Below the pieces are notes generated by a model. That model worked only from the letters and a program-made list of their open reading frames with translations. It made no database searches and had not been told where the DNA came from. Shown here piece after piece: positions 16,823 through 24,781 of a stretch of 64,000 nt of DNA. This stretch comes from Solidesulfovibrio carbinolicus. GTDB lineage: Bacteria; Desulfobacterota; Desulfovibrionia; Desulfovibrionales; Desulfovibrionaceae. Within the stretch, counting starts at the first letter, position 1. Every line of letters starts with the position of its first letter. Location of the stretch: contig NZ_CP026538.1 of assembly GCF_004135975.1 (NCBI RefSeq), forward strand, positions 1,302,001 to 1,366,000. Direction: 5' to 3'. The translations under genes were made by a program, and so were the position numbers.

Positions 16823-17585
16823 CGGGGCTGGCCTTGGCGACATCGCCGCCGAAGCGATCGGTCTTTCTCATGCCTGGTTTTGTGAGTGTGATCCATTCGC
16901 CCGTGCCGTCCTGGAAAGGCGCTGGCCCGGTGTCCCCGTTTATCACGATGTGAGGGACATCCATGGGCAAAACGTCAAACCAGTCGACATCGTCATCGGC
17001 GGCTTCCCCTGCCAGGACATCAGCTGCGCCGGCAAAGGCGCGGGCATCACGGGCGAACGCTCGGGCCTGTGGTCCGAATACGCCCGAATCCTTCGCGAGC
17101 TACGACCCCGGTACGCGGTCGTGGAAAACGTCAAGGCGCTGCTCGGCCGGGGCCTCGACCGAGTTCTTGGGGACCTGGCCGAGGTCGGGTATGATGCGGA
17201 GTGGGATGTGTTCCCGGCGGCAGCCTTTGGCGCCCCGCATCTGCGTGAGCGGGTTATCCTTGTTGCCTACCCCGGCGGCGATCGAAGGCCAGCCCGTGCG
17301 CCAATACTTGCGCCGGGAGGAGACCTGGCAATCCACGGGCAACCTGACGGCCCGGTTGATTGGAATGGCCTACGGCTTGCGGGACCGCAATCCCAGGCCG
17401 CCGTATCGGCTTATAGCGGCCCCGTCGTTTGTCGAGTGGATGATGGGGGTACCCATTGGCTGGACCGACTTAGGTGTCTCGGAAACGGCATCACGCCTGC
17501 TGTCTTGCGGTGGGTTATCAAAAGAATTCTCAGCGCCTCAAAAAACCGATCCTTGAGAAGTACCCTCAACCGAAAGCCAGACTAA
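16800..17585 (+). CDS. C5-cytosine DNA methyltransferase
   Basis: The 261-residue product carries motif I (SLFSGAGLGD), motif IV with the catalytic Cys (GGFPCQDIS), motif VI (VVENV), motif VIII-like (ERVILVAYP) and motif IX/X-like C-terminus (DRLRCLGNGITPAV). It methylates cytosine C5 in DNA, likely to protect phage DNA from host restriction. The target-recognition segment between VIII and IX is short. The start is a TTG at 16800 with AGGAGA 6 bp upstream; an in-frame ATG is absent, which suits Com-dependent translation. A second long frame overlaps most of the gene (separate entry). The gene ends in a terminator-like hairpin at 17607. Confidence 0.88.
   Translation: MYVGSLFSGAGLGDIAAEAIGLSHAWFCECDPFARAVLERRWPGVPVYHDVRDIHGQNVKPVDIVIGGFPCQDISCAGKGAGITGERSGLWSEYARILRELRPRYAVVENVKALLGRGLDRVLGDLAEVGYDAEWDVFPAAAFGAPHLRERVILVAYPGGDRRPARAPILAPGGDLAIHGQPDGPVDWNGLRLAGPQSQAAVSAYSGPVVCRVDDGGTHWLDRLRCLGNGITPAVLRWVIKRILSASKNRSLRSTLNRKPD
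16963..17556 (+). CDS. Overlapping +1 frame ORF inside the methyltransferase gene
   Basis: In the +1 frame, 197 codons stay open and read like a known phage protein type: SYDPGTRSWKTS, ETWPRSGMM-like (GTWPRSGMMRSG), a LLPTPAA block and FVEWMMGVPIGWTDL near the C-terminus. I remember these motifs from phage proteins that are annotated separately from methyltransferases. The first codons are low complexity and the true start is uncertain. Two interpretations are open: genuine dual coding, or a family name in databases that arose from this overlapping frame. High GC also favours chance long frames, so the call is moderate. Confidence 0.4.
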   Translation: MGKTSNQSTSSSAASPARTSAAPAKARASRANARACGPNTPESFASYDPGTRSWKTSRRCSAGASTEFLGTWPRSGMMRSGMCSRRQPLAPRICVSGLSLLPTPAAIEGQPVRQYLRREETWQSTGNLTARLIGMAYGLRDRNPRPPYRLIAAPSFVEWMMGVPIGWTDLGVSETASRLLSCGGLSKEFSAPQKTDP

Positions 17586-17606
17586 CAATGAAACATTGAA
17601 CCGAGC

Positions 17607-17648
17607 AAACCAGTTTGGCTCCGTTTAACAGCCGAGTCAAACTGGTTT
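17607..17648 (+). terminator. Hairpin after the methyltransferase gene
   Basis: An 11-bp perfect inverted repeat (AAACCAGTTTG at 17607-17617 and CAAACTGGTTT at 17638-17648) is followed by TTC and an A-rich stretch. It lies 22 bp after the methyltransferase stop and probably ends the prophage late operon. Confidence 0.55.
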
Positions 17649-18020
17649 TCAAAACAAAAGAATCAAGAGACTCACCAATCGCCCCAACTGCCGAACGACA
17701 GCCATCAAAAAAATACACATTAACGTCGACAAACACACTTATTTACACACATATACGACAATGATTTTAACTATTCCAATTATACCGCAACAAAATTGAG
17801 CGCCAGCGGAAACAACTAAAATATGATTTAACCACGTCAATCAACAATGCGGCATGAAAAAAGATCTTAACCAATAAAGCAGGCCTGGCACCCCTTGATA
17901 AACTTCGACAAATCCGTTACCAATGCGGCGTTTATTATATACATCACCCCGCAACGACAACACCATCTCTCTCTGAGCGACGATTTGGCAATCCATCAAA
18001 AAAATCTTCAGGAGCATCCC
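17649..18020. other. AT-rich spacer between prophage and membrane-protein gene
   Basis: About 370 bp with an abrupt fall in GC compared with the tail operon. I see no gene and no clear prophage end repeat. It probably contains the right prophage boundary or the promoter of the next gene. Confidence 0.4.
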
Positions 18021-18755
18021 ATGGGTTTTAGAGATAAATTCAGAGAAAAACGTACGATTGCTTCAAAGTGGCTGTTATGCATTCTAATGTCGTTTCCCAT
18101 TTTCATGATTGGCATTAAATATTTCGGAATAACAATAGACAAAGAATGGTCTTTAGCCATTATCGCTTCTATAATTTCCGCAACACTTATCGAAATACTT
18201 GACAACACATCAAATGAAAAGAAAAGCAAACTATACGCAGAGCAACAAGACATGTACAACGACCTCATTAGCCTCTGCAAAAAACACCACTACAAGGAAG
18301 CAACATTTATACAATACAGCGGAAGAAAGGCTGTTGAGTTAATTACACAATTGCACAAAAACGAAACCAAGATCAGGCTTTTTGTTAAACACCCAGAAAC
18401 AGCTGTTGGCGTTGAACAAACAAGACGCATAGAAGGCGTTTTAGACAATATGTCCACAGAAGTTGGCGGAACTCACGGCGCTCCGATTGAAGTAACAGCT
18501 TACAGAACGGAAGCATCATTAAGAGGTCTAATGCTTGACGACAAAGTCGTTGCGCTCGGATGGTATGTTTTCAAGAAAAAAGACAAGCTAAGCCCCAAAT
18601 TCACACATGACGACGTCAATATTTGGGGTCATAATATGCCAGGAATCCTCCTATACAAAGGAAATAGCAATTTTGAAGAAGCTGCTAATTTTTTCCGTAA
18701 GATGAAAAAGCACTATGAAAAACACGGAGAACGATTGTCATCTTCGTCGGATTGA
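18021..18755 (+). CDS. Two-TM membrane protein of unknown function, AT-rich
   Basis: The 244-residue product is read from ATG 18021, which has a CAGGAG site; a longer frame to 17895 lacks one. Residues about 13-40 (KWLLCILMSFPIFMIGIKYF) and about 45-62 (LAIIASIISATLIEIL) are two membrane helices, followed by a soluble C-terminal domain with GLMLDDKVVALGWYVF. Codon use is far more AT-rich than the neighbouring phage genes. The combination of a 2TM anchor and a soluble domain occurs in anti-phage effectors, but I do not recognise this family. It sits between the prophage end and the first tRNA-derived att site. Confidence 0.6.
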   Translation: MGFRDKFREKRTIASKWLLCILMSFPIFMIGIKYFGITIDKEWSLAIIASIISATLIEILDNTSNEKKSKLYAEQQDMYNDLISLCKKHHYKEATFIQYSGRKAVELITQLHKNETKIRLFVKHPETAVGVEQTRRIEGVLDNMSTEVGGTHGAPIEVTAYRTEASLRGLMLDDKVVALGWYVFKKKDKLSPKFTHDDVNIWGHNMPGILLYKGNSNFEEAANFFRKMKKHYEKHGERLSSSSD

Positions 18756-18948
18756 TTTTAGATACTTGATCATTCTCTTCCTACGTCTGACAACTCTTCT
18801 CTGCCGATTCTTGTATACACTCTAGCAACAGACAATGTTGTCCCCAATCTTTCTCACTTTGACTGAAAGAATTTCTCATTTTGGGAGATCGCTCACAGCC
18901 ACCGCGCCAGGGGGCGGCAAATAAGGAATGGGGGGCTGGGCAAAGAAA

Positions 18949-18977
18949 AAGGGCCGACGCTTTTGGCGTCAGCCCTT
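18949..18977 (-). terminator. tRNA-Met terminator copy 1
   Basis: On the minus strand the hairpin AAGGGCTGACGC / GCGTCGGCCCTT is followed by TTTTTCTTTG. The same type of hairpin lies downstream of all three tRNA 3'-half copies, so it was duplicated with the attachment site. Confidence 0.65.
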
Positions 18978-18985
18978 GGACTTCC

Positions 18986-19034
18986 TGGTTGCGGGGGTGG
19001 GATTTGAACCCACGGTCTTCGGGTTATGAGCCCG
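18986..19034 (-). repeat. att copy 1: 3' half of tRNA-Met
   Basis: Read on the minus strand, this is the anticodon stem-loop with CAT (CGGGCTCATAACCCG), variable loop, T arm (GTGGGTTCAAATCCCAC) and acceptor end CCCCGCAACCA of a tRNA-Met. The D arm and the 5' acceptor strand are absent: to the right the sequence changes to unrelated DNA. It is therefore an integration attachment-site fragment and not a complete tRNA gene. Confidence 0.85.
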
Positions 19035-19044
19035 GACATCGGCC

Positions 19045-19260
19045 TTTCCTACCCCCTTTCCTACCCTGCCTAACCATGTTTAATAGACCTTCTTTTCCCT
19101 TTATTATCAGGCTTGACGGGGTGGTCGGCATCGGGTCATATACCCGAATGACGTTTAACGGAAATTGACCATTTTTAACCCGCTGGGTAGGAATAGGGTA
19201 GGAAAGAAAGCCGCCCCAGAACTGGGCTTCGGAGCGTTGGGGTAGGAATAGGGTAGGAAA
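19045..19260. repeat. Probable integrase arm-site repeats of island A
   Basis: The decamer GGGTAGGAAA and close variants recur: inverted at 19045-19054 and 19057-19066, direct at 19185-19194, 19196-19205, 19240-19249 and 19251-19260. Similar copies lie at the right ends of island A (45116-45125) and island B (52798-52818). The clustering between att site and integrase gene is typical of arm-type binding sites. Binding is inferred. Confidence 0.6.
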
Positions 19261-19272
19261 GTAGGGGGAGAG

Positions 19273-20469
19273 ATGGCCACAAAGTACACGCGAGCCCATC
19301 CGGCCAAGTGGCCCGGCGTCTACTGTTATGAAAGCACGGATCGCCGCTTCGAGGACAAGCCGGATGTGTGCTTCGTGATCGCCTACAAGGTCGAGGCCAA
19401 GAAGCGTTGGGAAAAGGTGGGCTGGCGCTCCGAAGGGTACACGCCCCAGGTGGCGGCCGAGGTCCGGGCGGATCGGGTCAAGAAGGCCCGGCACGGCGAA
19501 GAGGTCAAGACCGCCAAGGAGATTGCCCACGAACGGGCCATGACCGACCGCACCATTGCCGAACTGGCCGACGCGTATTTCGAAGCCAAGGGCGATGCCC
19601 TCAAAGGCGTCGTGACGGACCGCAACCGCTACGAGAAGCATGTCCGTCCGCTCCTGGGCGGATTTCGGGCCAGCAAGCTTTCGCCCTTGGACATGGCCCG
19701 GCTGCGGAAAACCATGGAAGGCCGGGCGGCGGCCACCGTCTGGAACGTCCTGGAACTCGTCCGGCGCATCGTCAATTTCGGGACCAAGGCCGGCCTGTGC
19801 CCGGCGCTCACGTTCACCATCGAGATGCCCAAGAAGGACAATGAGGTGGTGGAGTACCTTGAGCCCGAGCAGGCCGCCCGCCTCAAGGCCGTGTTGGACG
19901 AATGGCCTTCCCGGGATGCGGCCAGGATGCTCGAAGTCGCCATGTTTTCGGGCATGCGGCGCGGCGAGGTGTTCAAGCTGCGGATTCGCGACCTGGATTT
20001 TCGGGCCGGTCTTATCAGCATCAGAGACCCCAAGGGCGGCAAGACGGTGAGCGTCCCCATGAACCCCATCACCCGCGCCGCCCTGGAAGATCAGCTTGCC
20101 TGGAAGGAGGAAGCCTTCCCCGACAGCTCCTACGTGTTTCCGGGAAAGGATGGTGGCCAGCGGGTGGCGTGCAGCGCAGCCAGCCGCATCAAACAGGCCG
20201 CCGGCATCCCGGCTCGGTTTCGCATCTTCCATGGCCTACGCCACCACTTCGCCGTGACCCTGGCTAATTCCGGGGAATTTACCTTGGACATGATCGGCGA
20301 GCTTTTGACCCACAAGTCCGTGGCCATGACTCGGCGCTACGGCCAGTTCCTCCCGGACGCCAAGAAGCGGGCCAGCGACAAGGCGGCCGAGCTTTTGACC
20401 AACCACGCCGGGCTGGGCAAGCCGGCGGCCAAGGACAAGAAGGTGGTCGGGATCGGGGGAGGGAAGTAA
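19273..20469 (+). CDS. int: Tyrosine recombinase (island A integrase)
   Basis: The 398-residue protein has a SAM-like core-binding domain (about 95-180) and a catalytic domain with the Arg box MFSGMRRGEVFKL, HGLRHHFAVTL (His and Arg), LLTHKSVAMTRRYGQF (His/Lys and the nucleophilic Tyr). It catalyses site-specific integration and excision; proximity to the tRNA-Met 3' half makes that its likely target. It is transcribed away from the att site, and all other island A genes beyond the DUF pair lie on the opposite strand. The protein looks intact. Confidence 0.92.
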   Translation: MATKYTRAHPAKWPGVYCYESTDRRFEDKPDVCFVIAYKVEAKKRWEKVGWRSEGYTPQVAAEVRADRVKKARHGEEVKTAKEIAHERAMTDRTIAELADAYFEAKGDALKGVVTDRNRYEKHVRPLLGGFRASKLSPLDMARLRKTMEGRAAATVWNVLELVRRIVNFGTKAGLCPALTFTIEMPKKDNEVVEYLEPEQAARLKAVLDEWPSRDAARMLEVAMFSGMRRGEVFKLRIRDLDFRAGLISIRDPKGGKTVSVPMNPITRAALEDQLAWKEEAFPDSSYVFPGKDGGQRVACSAASRIKQAAGIPARFRIFHGLRHHFAVTLANSGEFTLDMIGELLTHKSVAMTRRYGQFLPDAKKRASDKAAELLTNHAGLGKPAAKDKKVVGIGGGK

Positions 20470-20472
20470 CCG

Positions 20473-20733
20473 ATGCCTACCGTGAGCGTGTTTTTTGGGA
20501 TCGTCATCACGATGTATTGGCGGGAGCATGGCCGTCCACATTTTCACGCCAAATATGGTGAGCACGGAGCCACGTTCGATATCGAGACCTTGGCGATACT
20601 GACGGGAGAACTGCCCGGCCGTGCGCGGCTCATGGTTCTCGAATGGGCTTTCGAGCACAGGGCGGAACTCATGGAAAACTGGCGTCTGTGTCAGGAGTGG
20701 GCGAGTCCGAAACCCATAGCCCCGTTGGAGTGA
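20473..20733 (+). CDS. DUF4160 protein
   Basis: The 86-residue product has the family core: IVITMYWREHGRPHFHAKYGEHGATFDIET, with the conserved His-Phe-His pattern. DUF4160 genes commonly pair with a DUF2442 gene, as here (next gene 3 bp downstream); such pairs have been suggested to be toxin-antitoxin-like. The start codon follows the integrase stop by 3 bp. Confidence 0.8.
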   Translation: MPTVSVFFGIVITMYWREHGRPHFHAKYGEHGATFDIETLAILTGELPGRARLMVLEWAFEHRAELMENWRLCQEWASPKPIAPLE

Positions 20734-20736
20734 GAT

Positions 20737-20997
20737 ATGATCCCTTGGGAAGTGAAGGCCGCCAAGCCTCTGCCTGGCTACCGCCTGGAAGTGACGTTTG
20801 CTGATGGTGTGCATGGCGTCGTAGACCTCTCGGACGTGCCGCACAAGGGGGTGTTCGCCTTGTGGGATGAGCCCGGCTATTTCGAACAAGTGCGCGTCGA
20901 CGCCGAAACCGGGACGGTGTGCTGGCCAAGCGGCGCGGACGTCGCCCCTGACGCCATGTACGAAGAGGTGAAACGGCAACGTGCATCCGCCGTGTGA
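20737..20997 (+). CDS. DUF2442 protein
   Basis: An 86-residue protein with the DUF2442 pattern: WEVKAAKPLPGYRLEVTFADG, then DLSDV and a C-terminal GTVCWPSGADVAPD. It is paired with the DUF4160 gene upstream. Function of the pair is not established; a DNA-binding or partner role is inferred. Confidence 0.8.
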   Translation: MIPWEVKAAKPLPGYRLEVTFADGVHGVVDLSDVPHKGVFALWDEPGYFEQVRVDAETGTVCWPSGADVAPDAMYEEVKRQRASAV

Positions 20998-21041
20998 CTG
21001 TGGTCGCCCGCAATATTTCACTTACATAGAGAAGCGGTGCC

Positions 21042-21281
21042 ATGACGAAGCATCGCGATTACCAGCATGATTTGATTGAGGACCTCCGCGACCCGTGAGA
21101 GGCGGCAGACTATCTCAATGCCGCTTTGGAAGATGGCGACTGCGCCGTGGTGACCAATGCTTTGCGCAATATCATTGAGGCGTTGGCGCTGCCTACGCGG
21201 GGCGAGGAAGCAGAGACACGGTGTCGGCTCAAGGACTACCTTGGCACTGCCGGTCTTCGTCTGACCATCAGCCCGCGATAG
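21042..21281 (+). pseudogene. Broken addiction-module antidote-like gene
   Basis: From ATG 21042, the frame reads RDYQHDLIEDLRDP, then an in-frame TGA at 21096-21098, then EAADYLNAALEDGD and NALRNIIEA, ending at TAG 21279-21281. The two halves match the N-terminus of the HigA-like putative antidote family (pattern LxDPxEAAxYLNAALEDGD). The helix-turn-helix that should follow is missing and replaced by unrelated sequence. So the gene is both stopped and truncated. It ends 17 bp before the first CRISPR repeat. Confidence 0.65.
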
Positions 21282-23523
21282 CCGGTGTCGGCGGCAACAA
21301 GTTCATCCCCGCGTCCGCGGGGAACACGCCTCGTCTTCTCCGTTCTCACCCATGTCGAACGGATCATCCCCGCGTCCGCGGGGAACACCGAAGCTGGTCC
21401 GTTCAAAATGAGGATATGGCCGGATCATCCCCGCGTTCGCGGGGAACACGGCTAGGCGACCTCCTCGAGCAAGCGCAAGCCCGGATCATCCCCGCGTCCG
21501 CGGGGAACACAGTGGCTTGCCTGGATCAGGATCGGGCCTCGGTGCATCATCCCCGCGTCCGCGGGGAACACAGCGGCAAAAGCACGGCCAACGACCTGGG
21601 AGCCGGATCATCCCCGCGTCCGCGGGGAACACAGAAGGCCGTGGCCACCTTCGGCAGCGCGGAGCGGATCATCCCCGCGTCCGCGGGGAACACTCCTGAT
21701 ATAGCGTCCGTCATGCAGTCGACGGCGGATCATCCCCGCGTCCGCGGGGAACACCCAAAAGGGTGAGTTCCTGGGGGGCGAGTTGTTCGGATTATCCCCG
21801 CGTCCGCGGGGAACACACGGGTCCGCAAGGAGAGACGTCGGCGGTCAACGGATCATCCCCGCGTCCGCGGGGAACACTGTTGTGTTGGCTATGGCCTGCA
21901 CGGATGTGGCGGATCATCCCCGCGTCCGCGGGGAACACGCATAACCGAGGTAACAGTAGGTTGTGTAAACCGGATCATCCCCGCGTCCGCGGGGAACACA
22001 CTGGCCGCTTGAGCGCCACGTTGCAAATCTTCGGATCATCCCCGCGTCCGCGGGGAACACGCTGTCAACCGGGCCAGTGATCGGGCCAATAGCGGATCAT
22101 CCCCGCGTCCGCGGGGAACACGTCAACATCACCAACTACGAGATGATTGACCACGGATCATCCCCGCGTCCGCGGGGAACACTCATGTTGTCTACGAAAA
22201 GCAGATGGAACAGGCGGATCATCCCCGCGCCTGCGGGGAACACGCGAAAGGATGAGCGCCGAGATCGAGGACCAGCGGATCATCCCCGCGCCTGCGGGGA
22301 ACACTTTGTCTACGACGCCGGAAAGCTCAAGCGACGCGGAGCATCCCCGCGCCTGCGGGGAACACGCGATGCTCTCGCCCATGGTCGGCCGCAGCGGCGG
22401 ATCATCCCCGCGCCTGCGGGGAACACACCAACACCGAGGAGTTCCGGCGGTTCCATGCCGGATCATCCCCACGCCTGCGGGGAACACCGCCACCACCGAG
22501 CAAGGTTGCGCGCCATGTGCGGATCATCCCCCGCCTGCGGGAAACACTCAACCCGAATCTCGGCTCCGGGATTTGTTGACGGATCATCCCCGCGCTTGCG
22601 GGGAACACGATGGCGGCGATGGGATAGGCAAACTGCTGGCCGGATCATCCCCGCGCCTGGGGGGAACACCCGTAGCCCGGCTTTTCGTCCTGCCCCTTTT
22701 TCGGATCATCCCCGCGCCTGCGGGGAACACGCGCGCCACTCTCCACGCCCCAAGACCCGGGCCGGATCATCCCCGCGCCTGCGGGGAACACGCCTGGCAA
22801 GTCGTTGTCAACGCACAAGACTATGGATCATCCCCGCGCCTGCGGGGAACACTTGGCGCACAGGCGCAGGGCCACGGCCAAGGCCGGATCATCCCCGCGC
22901 CTGCGGGGAACACGATGACACGGGCCGCCTGACCCGTCGTAGAGGCGGATCATCCCCGCGCCTGCGGGGAACACGTCTTGTCCGCGTAAAGCTTGGACTT
23001 CTTGATCGGATCATCCCCGCGCCTGCGGGGAACACTGAAGATGAAGAACCAGGAACAGCGGAGAGGGCGGATCATCCCCGCGCCTGCGGGGAACACCGAA
23101 CTCGACGCGTGGATGGAGAACCCCGGGGCGGATCATCCCCGCGCCTGCGGGGAACACCGGAAGATTCGGTTCGTATTCTTGGTTCCGCACGGATCATCCC
23201 CGCGCCTGCGGGGAACACTCTACTCGCTCCAGGCCCTGGCCCTGCGTCACCGGATCATCCCCGCGCCTGCGGGGAACACCCAGACAGCACGATGGACGCA
23301 GACGGCATGACCGGATCATCCCCGCGCCTGCGGGGAACACCACAGCGTGAAGCTCGGCGCGCTGGTGGTCTGCGGATCATCCCCGCGCCTGCGGGGAACA
23401 CATCGTTTCCCAGCGCGGACGCAACGGCGGAACCGGATCATCCCCGCGCCTGCGGGGAACACATTGACGTTGGCTTGGGCGCAATAGACGCAGCCGGATC
23501 ATCCCCGCGCCTGCGGGGAACAC

Positions 23524-23745
23524 GACGTGCCTCGCTAATTCCAACAGATAAACCACCGCCTCTGGCGGTGTGACCCGAATCGGTTCGACCGTTCCGGGAA
23601 TCTGGCCTTCGGTAATCAATCCGACAAGTGATTCATAATGGCATGATACCGGAAGTTTCTTATTCTTGAGTCGTTAGCCCCCTTCGAGGGGGCATCATCA
23701 TACCACCGGCTATGCCGGTGGTAGCTGATTCTTTCAAAAGACTGT
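23524..23745. mobile_element. IS200/IS605-type palindromic element remnant inside the array
   Basis: Between two intact repeats (ending 23523 and starting 23746) lie 222 bp instead of 32. The segment has three strong hairpins: CACCGCC-TCT-GGCGGTG (23554-23570), GCCCCC-TTCGA-GGGGGC (23677-23693) and TACCACCGGC-TAT-GCCGGTGGTA (23701-23723). No ORF fits. Subterminal imperfect-palindrome hairpins without terminal inverted repeats or target duplication are the hallmark of IS200/IS605 and their non-coding derivatives. About 190 bp are extra relative to a normal spacer. Confidence 0.55.
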
Positions 23746-24078
23746 CGGATCATCCCCGCGCCTGCGGGGAACACATCATGCCGAAGACCGGCGAGAACGT
23801 CAGTTCGGATCATCCCCGCGCCTGCGGGGAACACTCGCCGTAGGCGTTGAGCGTCGAGACGAGCGTCGGATCATCCCCGCGCCTGCGGGGAACACACGCT
23901 CAACTGGATCGGCCACAACATATCCGGCGGATCATCCCCGCGCCTGCGGGGAACACTTGCCACCACTCGCGCCAAAATCATGGGTGCTCGGATCATCCCC
24001 GCGCCTGCGGGGAACACACCGGCTTGCCGGCCGCGTCCTTCTTGGCGGTCGGATCATCCCCGCGCCTGCGGGGAACAC

Positions 24079-24781
24079 AGGAGCTGGAAGAGAAGTTTGA
24101 AAGCAGGACTCGGATCATCCCCGCGCCTGCGGGGAACACAGTCTCCTGTACGGTTAAGGTTAGATATCGAACGGATCATCCCCGCGCCTGCGGGGAACAC
24201 CCAAGAGAGGCCGACAACCCGTCGCGGTTGTCCGGATCATCCCCGCGCCTGCGGGGAACACCGGTAAATGCAGCCGATGCAGTGGCCGGTTTGCGGATCA
24301 TCCCCGCGCCTGCGGGGAACACGCGCATTATGGCCAGGGCTACGCAGGAGACGGCGGATCATCCCCGCGCCTGCGGGGAACACAGGAGCTGGAAGAGAAG
24401 TTTGAAAGCAGGACTCGGATCATCCCCGCGCCTGCGGGGAACACAGTCTCCTGTACGGTTAAGGTTAGATATCGAACGGATCATCCCCGCGCCTGCGGGG
24501 AACACCTGAGTTTGTGCCTGAGGCAATGTCCGCAGGCCGGATCATCCCCGCGCCTGCGGGGAACACCTGGCCCGGGCCACGTCGGCCGCGCCCACCTACG
24601 GATCATCCCCGCGCCTGCGGGGAACACCCAAGAGAGGCCGACAACCCGTCGCGGTTGTCCGGATCATCCCCGCGCCTGCGGGGAACACCGGTAAATGCAG
24701 CCGATGCAGTGGCCGGTTTGCGGATCATCCCCGCGCCTGCGGGGAACACGCGCATTATGGCCAGGGCTACGCAGGAGACGG
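24079..24781. repeat. Duplicated spacer block inside the array
   Basis: Five spacers (A 24079, B 24140, C 24201, D 24262, E 24323) recur identically as A 24384, B 24445, C 24628, D 24689, E 24750. In the second copy two further spacers (24506 and 24567) stand between B and C. The order is A-B-C-D-E-A-B-X-Y-C-D-E, showing a recombinational duplication with loss or gain of X-Y. Confidence 0.95.
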
